Assembly (NCBI RefSeq): GCF_019800005.1
Contig: NZ_JABGCL010000008.1
Location: forward strand, 62,001-126,000
DNA length: 64,000 nt
Direction of reading: 5' to 3'
Source: Geminicoccus harenae
GTDB taxonomy: Bacteria; Pseudomonadota; Alphaproteobacteria; Geminicoccales; Geminicoccaceae
In this document: piece by piece, positions 11,913-21,847 of the stretch
How the letters are laid out: each line of letters begins with the position of its first letter
Position numbering within the stretch: position 1 is the stretch's first letter
Made by a program: the position numbers and the translations under genes
Notes under the pieces: generated by a model
The model's input: only the letters and a program-made list of their open reading frames with translations
The model's database searches: none
Told to the model about the DNA's origin: nothing

Positions 11913-13331
11913 ATGACCGCAGCTTCGATCGTCGATCCGATGTTCATTTCCGGAGCTTCGGTGTGGCCGTTGGTGGAAGGTGGCAAGGGTGTCGCCGCCT
12001 CCAATGGGACCAGTGCCGGTGCCTGGGCCGCCGCAGGCGGCGTCGGCACGATCTCCGGCGTGAATGCCGACCTGATCGACGACAACGGCGAGTACGTCCC
12101 GCTCATCTACAAGGGGCGTGACCGCAAGGCCCGGCACGAGGAACTGGTCGAGTACTCGACCAAGGGTGCGATCAGCCAGGCCCGGATCGCGCACGAGCTG
12201 CGCCAGGGCGAAGGCCGCATCCACCTGAACGTGCTCTGGGAGATGGGTGGCTGCGAGCGCGTGCTCACCGGGGTGCTGGAAGGGGCCAAGGGCCTGATCC
12301 ATGGCGTTACCTGCGGTGCCGGCATGCCCTACCGCCTGGCCGAGATCTGCGCCCGGCACGAGGTGCACTACTACCCCATCATCAGCTCCGCCCGGGCGTT
12401 CCGCGCCCTGTGGAAGCGGACCTACCACAAGTTCGGCGACTGGCTGGGCGCGGTGGTCTACGAGGATCCCTGGCGGGCCGGCGGCCATAACGGCCTGTCC
12501 AATGCCGAGAGCCCGGACCAGCCGGAGAACCCCTTCCCGCGCGTGCTCGAGCTGCGCAAGATGATGCGCGAGATGGGGCTGGACCAGATCCCGATCGTGA
12601 TGGCGGGCGGCGTCTGGCACCTCAAGGAATGGATGAACTGGATCGGCAACAAGGAGCTGGGGCCGATCGCCTTCCAGTTCGGCACGCGGCCGCTGCTCAC
12701 CCAGGAGAGCCCGATCCCGCAGGCCTGGAAGGAGCGGCTGCTCGGTGTCGCGCCTGGTGAGGTGGCCCTGCACCAGTTCAGCCCGACCGGCTTCTACAGC
12801 TCGGCCGTGCGCAACAGCTTCCTGAACGAGCTCTATGAGCGCTCCGAGCGGCAGGTGGCCTATTCCGACGACCCGTCGGACGCGGATGGCCGGACGGTGT
12901 TCCTGCCCTATGGCCGCTCCAATCACGGCGTCTATCTGACGCCTGCCGACCATGCCCGTGCCACCGCCTGGATGGTGGAGGGCTTCACCCAGCCGATGCG
13001 CACGCCGGACGGCACGCTGATCTTCGTGGCGCCCGACCGCGCCCGGCAAATCCGCCGCGACCAGGCCGACTGCATGGGCTGCCTCAGCCATTGCCGGTTC
13101 AGCGCCTGGAAGGACCGGGACAACTACGCCACCGGCCACCAGCCCGACCCGCGCAGCTTCTGCATCCAGAAGACCCTGCAGGACATCGCGCACGGCCGGG
13201 GCGATCCGATCGACAACCAGCTCATGTTCAGCGGGCACAATGCCTACCGGTTCGGCCAGGACCCGTTCTACAAGGGCGGGTTCATCCCGACGGTAAAGCA
13301 GCTCGTCCAGCGCATCCTGACCGGCGAATAG
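11913..13331 (+). CDS. Nitronate monooxygenase-family flavoprotein with four-cysteine motif
   Basis: Protein of 472 residues, longer than the usual 320-380. It resembles the 2-nitropropane dioxygenase/nitronate monooxygenase (COG2070) TIM-barrel family: the N-terminal ASNGTSAGAWAAAGGVGTIS region, IHGVTCGAGMP, and the phosphate-binding GGHNG and IPIVMAGGVW segments typical of FMN enzymes. The extra C-terminal part carries Cys387, Cys390, Cys394 and Cys417 (C-x2-C-x3-C-x22-C), a spacing reminiscent of [4Fe-4S] flavoenzymes such as 2,4-dienoyl-CoA reductases. The substrate is unknown. It sits 122 bases upstream of irr in the same direction, so an iron link is possible but unproven. Confidence 0.75.
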   Translation: MTAASIVDPMFISGASVWPLVEGGKGVAASNGTSAGAWAAAGGVGTISGVNADLIDDNGEYVPLIYKGRDRKARHEELVEYSTKGAISQARIAHELRQGEGRIHLNVLWEMGGCERVLTGVLEGAKGLIHGVTCGAGMPYRLAEICARHEVHYYPIISSARAFRALWKRTYHKFGDWLGAVVYEDPWRAGGHNGLSNAESPDQPENPFPRVLELRKMMREMGLDQIPIVMAGGVWHLKEWMNWIGNKELGPIAFQFGTRPLLTQESPIPQAWKERLLGVAPGEVALHQFSPTGFYSSAVRNSFLNELYERSERQVAYSDDPSDADGRTVFLPYGRSNHGVYLTPADHARATAWMVEGFTQPMRTPDGTLIFVAPDRARQIRRDQADCMGCLSHCRFSAWKDRDNYATGHQPDPRSFCIQKTLQDIAHGRGDPIDNQLMFSGHNAYRFGQDPFYKGGFIPTVKQLVQRILTGE

Positions 13332-13374
13332 GTCGCAGGCGCACCGAAGATGCGCCGATCCGCCGCGCGGTGGA

Positions 13375-13404
13375 TTGATCTGGACCTTTTTGGTCCTGTA
13401 TAGG
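13375..13404 (+). promoter_or_regulatory. Likely irr promoter with a dyad in the spacer
   Basis: TTGATC at 13375-13380 and TATAGG at 13399-13404 are 18 bases apart. The spacer holds an inverted repeat, GGACC (13382-13386) and GGTCC (13392-13396) around a T-rich centre, placed where a repressor would block polymerase. Transcription would start near 13411, about 43 bases before the preferred ATG at 13454. Confidence 0.5.
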
Positions 13405-13453
13405 ACTCCGCGCAGCCCGTTGTTCCGGTTCGTCAGCCTGTAGTGGATTGTTC

Positions 13454-13891
13454 ATGCAGCGTCCTTATGCAACCGCCCTTCGGCAGCTCAAGGCTTGCGG
13501 CCTGCGGCCGACCCGCCAGCGCCTGGCCCTGGCCAAGCTGCTCCTGGAGAACGGTCCGCGCCACGTGAGCGCCGAGGACCTGTTCCAGGAAGCCCGCTCC
13601 AACGCCATCCCGGTGTCGCTGGCGACCGTCTACAACACGCTGCACCAGTTCACCGCGGCGGGCCTGCTCACCGAGGTCGTGGTCGGCTCCGGCCAGTCCT
13701 ACTTCGACACCAACCCGACCTCGCACTGGCATTATTTCGACAAGAACACTGGCGAGATCATCGACGTCGCCGAGGATGCGATCGAGTTCAAGAAGCTGCC
13801 CGAGCCGCCGGTCGGCAAGGTGATCGACCGGATCGACGTGATCATCCGGGTGCGCGACGTCCGCGGCCACAACAGCCGCACCCGCACCTGA
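13454..13891 (+). CDS. irr: Irr-type iron response regulator (Fur family)
   Basis: Protein of 145 residues from ATG 13454; a TTG two codons earlier is the alternative. The winged-helix DNA-binding segment is clear (GLRPTRQRLALAKLL, then PVSLATVYNTLHQFTAAGLL). The dimer/regulatory half holds YFDTNPTSHWHYFD with His91 and His93, the haem-sensing histidine cluster that marks Irr rather than Fur, Zur or PerR. The N-terminal Cys-Pro haem motif of Bradyrhizobium Irr is absent. Irr represses or activates iron and haem genes when iron is low. A strong terminator follows the gene. Confidence 0.88.
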   Translation: MQRPYATALRQLKACGLRPTRQRLALAKLLLENGPRHVSAEDLFQEARSNAIPVSLATVYNTLHQFTAAGLLTEVVVGSGQSYFDTNPTSHWHYFDKNTGEIIDVAEDAIEFKKLPEPPVGKVIDRIDVIIRVRDVRGHNSRTRT

Positions 13892-13925
13892 AGCCAGCCG
13901 GTACCGTTCCGGAAGGACTGCATGG

Positions 13926-13960
13926 AAGGGCCCCGCAACGGTCGTTGCGGGGCCCTTTTT
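13926..13960 (+). terminator. Intrinsic terminator of irr
   Basis: A perfect 15-base stem (13926-13940 with 13943-13957) closes on a minimal loop and runs straight into five Ts (13956-13960). It lies between the convergent irr and the SH3-like gene; the T-run favours the plus strand. Confidence 0.92.
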
Positions 13961-13991
13961 GCGTCAGCGGCGGAAAGTGCCGCCGCCCGGG

Positions 13992-14498
13992 TCAGTCCAG
14001 CTTCTCGCCTTCCAGCAGGCCCCAGACATGGTCGCGCGGGATCCAGCCCTCGGCCGTCTCCAGGTCGATCAGGCACCAGGCGGTGTCGCAGGTCTCGAGG
14101 TCACCGATGACGCCCGGCTCGGCCTGCGCCACGACCCGCGCCTCGATCGCGGCATTGCGCTTGATGTCGACCGGGCCTTGCCCGACCACCAGGAGCTTGC
14201 GGCGGTTGGACAGGAGGTTCGACTTGATCCAGCCGACATCGCCCTCGTGGTCCAGCACCTTACGCCACTGGTAGAACTCGCCGATCACCTTCACCGGCAG
14301 GCCGTTGCGCCGGTAGACCCACAGCACCGGGTGCTGCTCGCCCGGTCCGGTGCGCATGTTGACCACGTCCGCACTCAGGCTCACGAAGCGCGGCAGCGGC
14401 TGCCCGGTGCTGCGCGGCCCGCCATCCTGGGCATGACCCGGCGCAGCGGCCGCAACCAGTGCCACCACCGCCACAAGAAAACGACGCAAGGACTTCAT
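13992..14498 (-). CDS. Exported SH3-domain protein
   Basis: Protein of 168 residues starting at ATG 14498, with GGAG 6 bases upstream on the minus strand. Residues 1-24 are a signal peptide (RRFLVAVVALVAAAAPGHAQ). Two bacterial SH3-like repeats follow: the first around VNMRTGPGEQHPVLWVY (about 42-105, ending GWIKSNLL), the second around 112-165 (NAAIEARVV to EGWIPRDHVWG). This layout is the DUF1058/SH3_4 type common in Alphaproteobacteria, thought to bind peptidoglycan or peptides in the periplasm. Its exact role is unknown. It converges on irr. Confidence 0.85.
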   Translation of the reverse strand: MKSLRRFLVAVVALVAAAAPGHAQDGGPRSTGQPLPRFVSLSADVVNMRTGPGEQHPVLWVYRRNGLPVKVIGEFYQWRKVLDHEGDVGWIKSNLLSNRRKLLVVGQGPVDIKRNAAIEARVVAQAEPGVIGDLETCDTAWCLIDLETAEGWIPRDHVWGLLEGEKLD

Positions 14499-14659
14499 CC
14501 GCCACTCCATGGACGGGATGGTCGATAGCCAGCGAACGGCAGGGGGAGCAACTGCGAAACCGAGCGCAGCCACCTGTCGCGTTTGAGGGAGCCTGCGGTT
14601 TCTGCCAATGTCCCGGCGCGGCTGCCGGCCGCCTCCGCTGCGGCACAAGGGGATGCTTG

Positions 14660-15646
14660 ATGAGCCGAAACCGCCCGCTCGTGATCGTCACGCGCAAGCT
14701 GCCGGACGTGATCGAGACGCGCATGAGGGAGCTGTTCGACGCCCGGCTGAACATGGACGACCAGCCGATGAGCCGGGCGGAGCTGGTCGACGCGATCCAG
14801 ACCGCGCAGGTGCTGGTCCCGACCGTCACCGACCGGGTGGACGCCAGCGTCATCGAGCAGGCCGGCAGCCAGCTCAGGCTGATCGCCAACTACGGCACCG
14901 GCGTCGACCATATCGACGTGGAGGCCGCGCATGCGCGCGGCATCACCGTCACCAACACCCCGGGCGTGCTCACCGAGGACACGGCCGACATGTGCATGGC
15001 GCTGGTCCTGGCGGTGTCGCGCCGGCTGGTGGAGGGCGAGGGCCTGGCGCGGTCCGGCGACTGGACCGGCTGGACGCCCACCGCGATGCTGGGCCACCGG
15101 ATCTGGGGCAAGCGGATCGGCATCGTCGGCATGGGCCGGATCGGCACGGCGCTGGCCCGCCGGGCCCGCGGCTTCGGCCTGGCGGTGCACTACCACAACC
15201 GCCATCGCGTCCATCCCTCCCTGGAGCAGGAGCTGGAGGCCACCTACTGGGACAGCCTCGACCAGATGCTGGCCCGGATGGACGTGATCTCGATCAACTG
15301 CCCGCACACGCCCGCGACCTACCACCTGCTCTCCGCCCGGCGGCTTAAGCTGCTGCAGCGCCACGCCATCATCGTGAACACCAGCCGTGGCGAGGTGATC
15401 GACGAGGCGGCGCTCACCCGGATGCTGCGGGCCGGCGAGATCGCCGGGGCCGGGCTGGACGTGTTCGAGCACGAGCCCGCCATCAACCCGCGCCTGCGCG
15501 AGCTCAGGAACGTCGTGCTGCTGCCGCACATGGGCTCGGCCACCATCGAGGGGCGGGTCGACATGGGCGAGAAGGTGATCATCAACATCAAGGCCTTCGT
15601 CGACGGGCACCGGCCGCCGGACCGGGTGCTGCCCTCGATGGTCTAG
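14660..15646 (+). CDS. D-2-hydroxyacid dehydrogenase (glyoxylate/hydroxypyruvate reductase type)
   Basis: Protein of 328 residues from ATG 14660 (AGGGG 8 bases upstream). The NAD(P)-binding Rossmann motif GIVGMGRIG lies near residue 154. The catalytic set is intact: Arg in NTSRGEVID (near 240), Glu in the DVFEHEP segment and His in LLPHMGSAT. The N-terminal domain has LIANYGTGVDHID. Closest in pattern to glyoxylate/hydroxypyruvate reductases and D-glycerate dehydrogenases, which reduce glyoxylate to glycolate or hydroxypyruvate to D-glycerate; the substrate cannot be fixed from sequence. Its TAG stop overlaps the stop of the convergent sulfotransferase gene within a CTAG. Confidence 0.9.
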   Translation: MSRNRPLVIVTRKLPDVIETRMRELFDARLNMDDQPMSRAELVDAIQTAQVLVPTVTDRVDASVIEQAGSQLRLIANYGTGVDHIDVEAAHARGITVTNTPGVLTEDTADMCMALVLAVSRRLVEGEGLARSGDWTGWTPTAMLGHRIWGKRIGIVGMGRIGTALARRARGFGLAVHYHNRHRVHPSLEQELEATYWDSLDQMLARMDVISINCPHTPATYHLLSARRLKLLQRHAIIVNTSRGEVIDEAALTRMLRAGEIAGAGLDVFEHEPAINPRLRELRNVVLLPHMGSATIEGRVDMGEKVIINIKAFVDGHRPPDRVLPSMV

Positions 15647-16380
15647 AGGGCTGCCCGATCCGCCAGGGCCGCCTTCGCCCGGGCATAAAGAGCGAGGTCG
15701 AGCTGGTTCGCGGCGGTGATCGCCGCCAGGTCCGCCTCGCTGCCGCCCCAGGCCTCCCTGGCGTCCAGCCGGTTCACGGCCGGGAACTCCGGGGGATGAT
15801 CAAGGCCCAGGAAGCCGGCGGCCTCTGCCAGGAGCGGCCCGGCATCTTCCGCCAGCCCGAAGATCGTGTTCCCGCCCAGCAGGTTGCGGAGCGCCTGCTC
15901 CAGATGCGGCTCGGCCGGAGTGACGCCGGTGCCGAGGATGCCGGCGAGCTGTGCCACGGTGGCGTTGCGCGGCCCGGTGCCGGGCAGGCGCTCGAGGTAG
16001 AACCGCTCGATGGTCATGCCCGGCTGGTTCAGGACCGGATGGAGGTCGTGATGCGGCAGGCTGCGGATGTAACGGAACAGGGACAGGACCCGCCGGGCCG
16101 GCTCGCGCAGGAGGACGGCGTAGCAGTAGGGCTGATCAGGGAACCCCTCATGCACGCCATGGAGGAAGTGGCCGCTCACCACGGCTGGCTCATTCTCAGA
16201 CTTGCGGCCGGCCACCGCGCGGTGAACCGCTGCAGCGGCATTGGCCTGGACGACGCCGGCAGGACCCAGCGCCCGGCGGAACCAGGCATACAAGCTGGAG
16301 CCGGATGCACGCGGCACATGGAGGTGCAGGAGGATGGGACGCAAGCGCTTCGGTTCCGATCGAGAGGGTGGTTCAGGCAT
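15643..16380 (-). CDS. Sulfotransferase-family protein
   Basis: Protein of 245 residues. The segment HLHVPRASGSSL (about 18-30) matches the 5'-phosphosulfate loop of PAPS-dependent sulfotransferases (compare HIPKTGGTSL), and LLREPARRVLSLFRYI (about 90-105) matches the 3'-phosphate-binding R-D/E-P-x-x-R-x-x-S motif. This is the Sulfotransfer_2/carbohydrate sulfotransferase pattern rather than the arylsulfotransferase type. It is the last gene of a seven-gene operon and overlaps the lipoprotein gene by 8 bases. That context suggests an envelope sugar or glycolipid as acceptor, which is inference. No signal peptide or membrane segment is seen, so it should act in the cytoplasm. Confidence 0.75.
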   Translation of the reverse strand: MPEPPSRSEPKRLRPILLHLHVPRASGSSLYAWFRRALGPAGVVQANAAAAVHRAVAGRKSENEPAVVSGHFLHGVHEGFPDQPYCYAVLLREPARRVLSLFRYIRSLPHHDLHPVLNQPGMTIERFYLERLPGTGPRNATVAQLAGILGTGVTPAEPHLEQALRNLLGGNTIFGLAEDAGPLLAEAAGFLGLDHPPEFPAVNRLDAREAWGGSEADLAAITAANQLDLALYARAKAALADRAAL

Positions 16381-17041
16381 TCCTGGCCGGCCGGGCAGCC
16401 GGCGGGTTGGCCACGATGGTCTCGACGACCCAGACGGCCATCTGCTTCAGGCAGGCGCCCAGCGCATCGTCATGGGCCGCCACGACATCCTCGATGGCGC
16501 TGCTGGCAGACGGCACCCGGAAGTCGGCGAAGCTGGAATCGATCGAGATGCGCTGCGGCATGCGCAGGAGGCGGAACTGCAGGCGGACATGGGCCAGCGG
16601 CGTCTGGGCCTGCTGCTGCATCTCCGCCTGGAACTCGCGGATATGGCAGAGCAGGGCGAAGTCGGCGCGCGACGCCAGGTCGGTACGGCTGAACACGTCG
16701 ACCCGGCCGCTGTTCTCCAGGGTCTCGATCATGAGCGTGTGGATCATCACCGGCGCCACGTCCACCCAGACCACGTCGGCATAATAGTCGATGGCGGTGG
16801 GCATCGGGCGGACCGCGATCCGCGAAGTGTTCAGGCCGCTGGACGCGGTCGGCACGTCGATCACCAGCGAGGCGCCGGTGTCCGGCAGGTCGGGCGGGAA
16901 GGAGCTCTTGGGGGTCAGTTCGAAGATCCGCGGCGGCGGTGCGTTCAGGACGTCCAGGCCGGCGCAGCCGGCGACGCCGGCAGCCCCGATGGCGCCCCCG
17001 ATGGTGCCGATGAGGCCGCGCCGCGGCAGGTGCTTGCTCAT
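16373..17041 (-). CDS. ABC-type transport auxiliary lipoprotein (PqiC-like)
   Basis: Protein of 222 residues with a lipoprotein signal peptide: twin Arg near residue 7, hydrophobic core, lipobox VAGC with Cys26. The mature part has the ABC_trans_aux pattern: an N-terminal YxL-like strand (RIFELTPKS), then DVPTASSGLNTSRIAVRP, an aspartate-rich WVDVAPVMIHTLMIE helix and a long C-terminal helix (LGACLKQMAVWVVETI). Such lipoproteins anchor MCE (MlaD-like) assemblies to the outer membrane. ATG 17041 overlaps the mlaD-like stop by 4 bases. Confidence 0.85.
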   Translation of the reverse strand: MSKHLPRRGLIGTIGGAIGAAGVAGCAGLDVLNAPPPRIFELTPKSSFPPDLPDTGASLVIDVPTASSGLNTSRIAVRPMPTAIDYYADVVWVDVAPVMIHTLMIETLENSGRVDVFSRTDLASRADFALLCHIREFQAEMQQQAQTPLAHVRLQFRLLRMPQRISIDSSFADFRVPSASSAIEDVVAAHDDALGACLKQMAVWVVETIVANPPAARPARNA

Positions 17042-18012
17042 TCCGTGGGTATCCCCCGCCTGGTCCCGCCGAACACATAGCCGGCCGGGTCGCGGTCGAA
17101 GCGGTTCACCACCCGTGACAGGGTCGCGGTCAGGTCGCGGAACTCGCCGACCAGCTGGGTCAGCTCGTAGAGCCCGGTCCGGGAGAAGTCGGCGATGGGC
17201 ACGGTGGTGTCGTCCAGGAAGTCGTCGAGGCGGCGGCTGACCCGCTCCAGGGCCACGCTGGCCTTGCCCAGCGCCTCCAGCGTGGTCTTGCCCTGGTTGC
17301 CGAGCGTGGCGAACGCGCCGTCCGCAGTCTTCAGCACGTCCTTGGCACCGCCGGACAGATCCACGATCGAGGCGCTCGCCACGCGCAGATCGGCGGCCAT
17401 CGCCTGCACGTCCACCAGCGTCTTGTCGATGCCCTCGCTGCGCGCGGCCAGCGTGCCGGTGACCTTCTCGAGATTGGCGACGGTCCGGCCGATGGCGGCG
17501 ACGTTCTGGTCGTCGAGCAGGGCGATGGCGCGGTCCACCAGGGTGACGCCGCGGGCCAGCAGTTCCGGGGTGGTCTGGACGAGCTGCTGGAAGGCGCCCG
17601 GGCGGGACGGGATCCGCGGCGGGCGCGCCTCGCTCGCCTCCATCAGGTTGGGCGCGTCCTGGGTCCCGCCTTCCAGCTGGACCAGGGACAGGCCGGTGAT
17701 CCCCTGCGCCTCCACCGAGGCCACGGTGTCGGTCTTGACCGGCGTGCCCGCATCCAGGTCGACCAAAGTGAGGATCCGGCTGACGTCCTCGGGATCGATG
17801 CGCAGATCGACCACCCGGCCGACCGGGATGCCGCGATAGCGCACGCCGCTGCCGGCCTGCAGGCCGGTCACCGCACCGGTGAAGATGATCTCGTAGCGGT
17901 CGGTCTTGCGGTCGAGCGAGGAGCGCGCCAGCCAGGCGCCGAACACGGCGATCGCGACCAGCCCCAGGAGGACGAAGATCCCTACCACCACATGATGCGC
18001 GCGCGTCTCCAT
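17038..18012 (-). CDS. MCE/MlaD-family lipid-transport substrate-binding protein
   Basis: Protein of 324 residues from ATG 18012 (METRAHHVVVG). One N-terminal membrane segment (about 7-27) anchors it in the inner membrane. The MCE domain follows (about 38-120): YEIIFTGAVTGLQAGSGVRYRGIPVGRV, then GLSLVQLEGG. The remaining 170 residues are a long helical region, which in MCE proteins can form a tube across the periplasm. With the adjacent permease and ATPase it forms an Mla-type phospholipid transporter. The gene lies 10 bases after the ATPase gene. Confidence 0.9.
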   Translation of the reverse strand: METRAHHVVVGIFVLLGLVAIAVFGAWLARSSLDRKTDRYEIIFTGAVTGLQAGSGVRYRGIPVGRVVDLRIDPEDVSRILTLVDLDAGTPVKTDTVASVEAQGITGLSLVQLEGGTQDAPNLMEASEARPPRIPSRPGAFQQLVQTTPELLARGVTLVDRAIALLDDQNVAAIGRTVANLEKVTGTLAARSEGIDKTLVDVQAMAADLRVASASIVDLSGGAKDVLKTADGAFATLGNQGKTTLEALGKASVALERVSRRLDDFLDDTTVPIADFSRTGLYELTQLVGEFRDLTATLSRVVNRFDRDPAGYVFGGTRRGIPTE

Positions 18013-18022
18013 CGGCCTCCGC

Positions 18023-18802
18023 TCAGCCCGCTGCCTGCCCGGCTTCGAGCGCCGCCCGCCCCCGCGGCCCGCCAAAGTACTGGCGCAACCAGGGGTCGTC
18101 GAGCCTGCGCAGTTCATCAATCGGCGCGACCACGGCCCTGCCGTTGATCAGCGCCGCCACCCGGTCGGTGATCCGCATCAGCGAATCCAGGTCGTGGGTG
18201 ATCATCACCACGGTGAGGCCGAGCGTGCGGGAGAGCTGCAGGATCAGCTCGTCGAACGCGGAGGCCGCGATCGGGTCCAGCCCGGCGGTCGGCTCGTCCA
18301 GGAACAGCACCTCGGGATCGATCGCGATGGAGCGGGCCAAGCCCGCCCGCTTGCGCATGCCACCCGAGAGTTCGGACGGGTACTTGTCGCGCGCATCGTC
18401 CGGCAGGCCCACCAGCGCGATCTTCAGGCAGGCCATCTCGGCCAGCAGCGATTTGGGCCAGCCGAAGCGCTCGCGCATCGGCACCTGGGCGTTCTCAGCC
18501 ACGGTCAGCGTGCTGAACAGGGCAGCGTCCTGAAACAGCACGCCAGTGCGGCTGCGCAGCGCCACCAGCTTGTCGCGCGACAGGGAGGCGAGATCGGCCC
18601 CCAGCAGGCGGATCGTGCCGGCACTGGGTCGGAGCAGGCCCAGGATGGTGCGCATCAGGACCGACTTGCCGGAACCGGAGCCGCCGACCAAGCCCAGCAC
18701 CTCGCCCCGCCGCACCGTCAGGTCCAGCCCGTCATGGATGGTGCGCTCGCCGAACCGGGTGACCAGGCCCTGCACCTCGATGATCGGGTCGAGATCCGCC
18801 AT
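18023..18802 (-). CDS. MlaF-like ABC transporter ATP-binding protein
   Basis: Protein of 259 residues. Walker A GGSGSGKS near residue 40-47, Q-loop VLFQDAALF, signature LSGGMRKRAGLARSI, Walker B VLFLDEPTAG and the H-loop VMITHDLDS are all present. The SGGMRKR form of the signature is typical of MCE-system ATPases. It powers the MlaE-type permease encoded 2 bases upstream. The Shine-Dalgarno site lies inside the end of the permease gene, so the two are translationally coupled. Confidence 0.93.
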   Translation of the reverse strand: MADLDPIIEVQGLVTRFGERTIHDGLDLTVRRGEVLGLVGGSGSGKSVLMRTILGLLRPSAGTIRLLGADLASLSRDKLVALRSRTGVLFQDAALFSTLTVAENAQVPMRERFGWPKSLLAEMACLKIALVGLPDDARDKYPSELSGGMRKRAGLARSIAIDPEVLFLDEPTAGLDPIAASAFDELILQLSRTLGLTVVMITHDLDSLMRITDRVAALINGRAVVAPIDELRRLDDPWLRQYFGGPRGRAALEAGQAAG

Positions 18803-18804
18803 GC

Positions 18805-20001
18805 TCAGATCCCGAGCCGGACGAACAGGATGGAGAACAGCGCATCCACCACGATCACCAGGAAGATCGAGGCCACCACCGACTGGGTGGTCATCCGGCC
18901 GACACTCTCGGCATTGCGCTCCACCCGGAGCCCGTTCCAGCAGCCGATCAGCGCGATCGCGAACGCGAACACCGGCGCCTTGACCAAGCCCACCAGGAGG
19001 TGGGTGAGCGTCGCCACCTCGCCGAACCGGCCGACCATCTGGACCCAGGGGATGTTCAGCTCGAACAGCACCACCATCGCCCCGCCCAGCAGGGCGGCGG
19101 CGTCCGCGATGAAGGTGAGGATCGGCATGGCCAGCAGCAGCGCGAAGAAGCGGGGCAGGACCAGCGTGTCGATCGGGTCGATCCCGATCACCCGCATCGC
19201 ATCGATCTCCTCGTTCAGCACCATGGCGCCGATCTGGGCGGTGAACGCGCTGGCGGTCCGCCCGGCGACGATGATCGCGGTGAGCAGCACGCCCAGCTCG
19301 CGCAGCACCGCGATCGCCAGGAGGTCGACGGTGAAGATGTCGGCGCCGAACCGCACGAGCTGGGTGGCCCCCTGCCAGGCCATCACCAGCCCGATCAGGA
19401 ACGACAGGAGGGCGGTGATCCCGACCGCACCCAGGCCGGTCTGCTCGATATGGTGGGCCAGGGCGGTCCAGCGGATCTGCCGGGGCCGGGCCAGGGCCGC
19501 CGCCGTGCGCAGGAAGATGGCGCCATAGAAGCCCAGCAGGGCCACGGCCAGCCGCCCTGCCTCCTCCATGGCCCGGCCGACCCGCCCCAGCAGGGCCACG
19601 ACCGCGCCGGGCGGCTCCGCCAGCCGGGGATGGGCCAGTGGGAGGCTGCGCACATGCTGGAGAAGGTCGGCGTCCCCCGGCCCCTGCGGCGGCTCGGTCG
19701 TGACCTCCACCCCGGCGTCCTGGAGGCGCCGCTCCGTCCGGGCGATCAGCCAAGCGCCGCTGGTGTCGAGCCGCTCGATGCCGCCGAGGTCCAGGCTCAC
19801 CTGGCGCACACCGGCCAGCCGCACCGGCAGGCGCCGCAACCGCACCGCCAGCCAGTCCGCCTGGTCGACCAGCCAGGTGCCAGCGCCCGTCACCACGGCC
19901 TGGTCGCCCTGCCGCTCCGCCTTCAGGGTGGCACGCACGCGCCTGGATGCTCCCCGCCTCGGGCCCAAATGGCCCAACGCGACCGTAGACGGGCAGATCA
20001 C
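18805..20001 (-). CDS. MlaE-type permease with fused N-terminal STAS domain
   Basis: Protein of up to 398 residues. GTG 20001 opens the frame; GTG 19938 is an equally good start. An N-terminal STAS domain (about 22-110, with SLDLGGIERLDTSGAWLI, the family's D-T/S-S/A-G motif) is fused to a MlaE permease (about 140-398) with five to six membrane segments. It carries the marker GLGAVGITALLSFLIGLVMAWQ and the loop LNEEIDAMRVIGIDP. In E. coli the STAS protein MlaB is separate; the fusion replaces it. The complex moves phospholipids between the two membranes. Confidence 0.92.
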   Translation of the reverse strand: MICPSTVALGHLGPRRGASRRVRATLKAERQGDQAVVTGAGTWLVDQADWLAVRLRRLPVRLAGVRQVSLDLGGIERLDTSGAWLIARTERRLQDAGVEVTTEPPQGPGDADLLQHVRSLPLAHPRLAEPPGAVVALLGRVGRAMEEAGRLAVALLGFYGAIFLRTAAALARPRQIRWTALAHHIEQTGLGAVGITALLSFLIGLVMAWQGATQLVRFGADIFTVDLLAIAVLRELGVLLTAIIVAGRTASAFTAQIGAMVLNEEIDAMRVIGIDPIDTLVLPRFFALLLAMPILTFIADAAALLGGAMVVLFELNIPWVQMVGRFGEVATLTHLLVGLVKAPVFAFAIALIGCWNGLRVERNAESVGRMTTQSVVASIFLVIVVDALFSILFVRLGI

Positions 20002-20013
20002 GGCACGGGAAGC

Positions 20014-20557
20014 TCAGATGTCCCGCCCGAACAGCCGTGCCTGCACTTCATCGGCCCGCCGTCGCACGTTGGCCATGGTCGGGTGGATGGCGAGCGCCGC
20101 CTCGAAGGCGCGCAGGGCCACTTCCGGCTGTCCGAGCTTCAGCAAGGCTTCGCCCAGCCGCGCCAGCGCCTCGAAATGGCGGGGCTCCAGGGCCAGGGTG
20201 CGCTGGATGTCACGCACCGCCGTGTCCAGCTCGTCCAGCAGGAAGGCCGCGGTGGCACGCTGGTTCCAGGCCTCGGCGAAGTCGGGCGCGCGCTGCACCA
20301 GCTCGTCGAACCGCCGGTATGCCGCGGACCACTGCCGGTCGCTCAGGAGCACCACGCCTTCGTCCAGCAGGCTGGTCGCGATCCGGTCGGGATGGCGATA
20401 CCAGATCGCCCGGATCTGCGCCTCGATCGCCGGCGCCTCGACCGCATCCGCCCCTCGCAGCCGGGCGAACAGGTCAGCAAGGGCCGGGTCGTGCTGGTCG
20501 GCCAGTGCCCGCCGGGTGGCGAGCAGGGCAGGCAGGAGGCCCAGGAGGGTGCGGCGG

Positions 20558-20583
<26 letters not shown>
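20014..20583 (-). CDS. Exported TPR-repeat protein with Tat-like signal
   Basis: Protein of 189 residues from ATG 20583. The N terminus (SGGSSRRTLLGLLPALLA, then an Ala-rich cleavage site near residue 30) carries a twin-arginine motif, suggesting Tat export. The mature part holds about three tetratricopeptide repeats, the clearest at FAEAWNQRATAAFLLDELDTA and FEALARLGEALLKLGQPEVA. This is a scaffold fold. The start overlaps the end of the nucleotide-sugar dehydrogenase gene by 26 bases, and the stop is 12 bases before the permease gene, so it belongs to the operon. Partner unknown. Confidence 0.75.
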
Positions 20584-21847
<1,264 letters not shown>

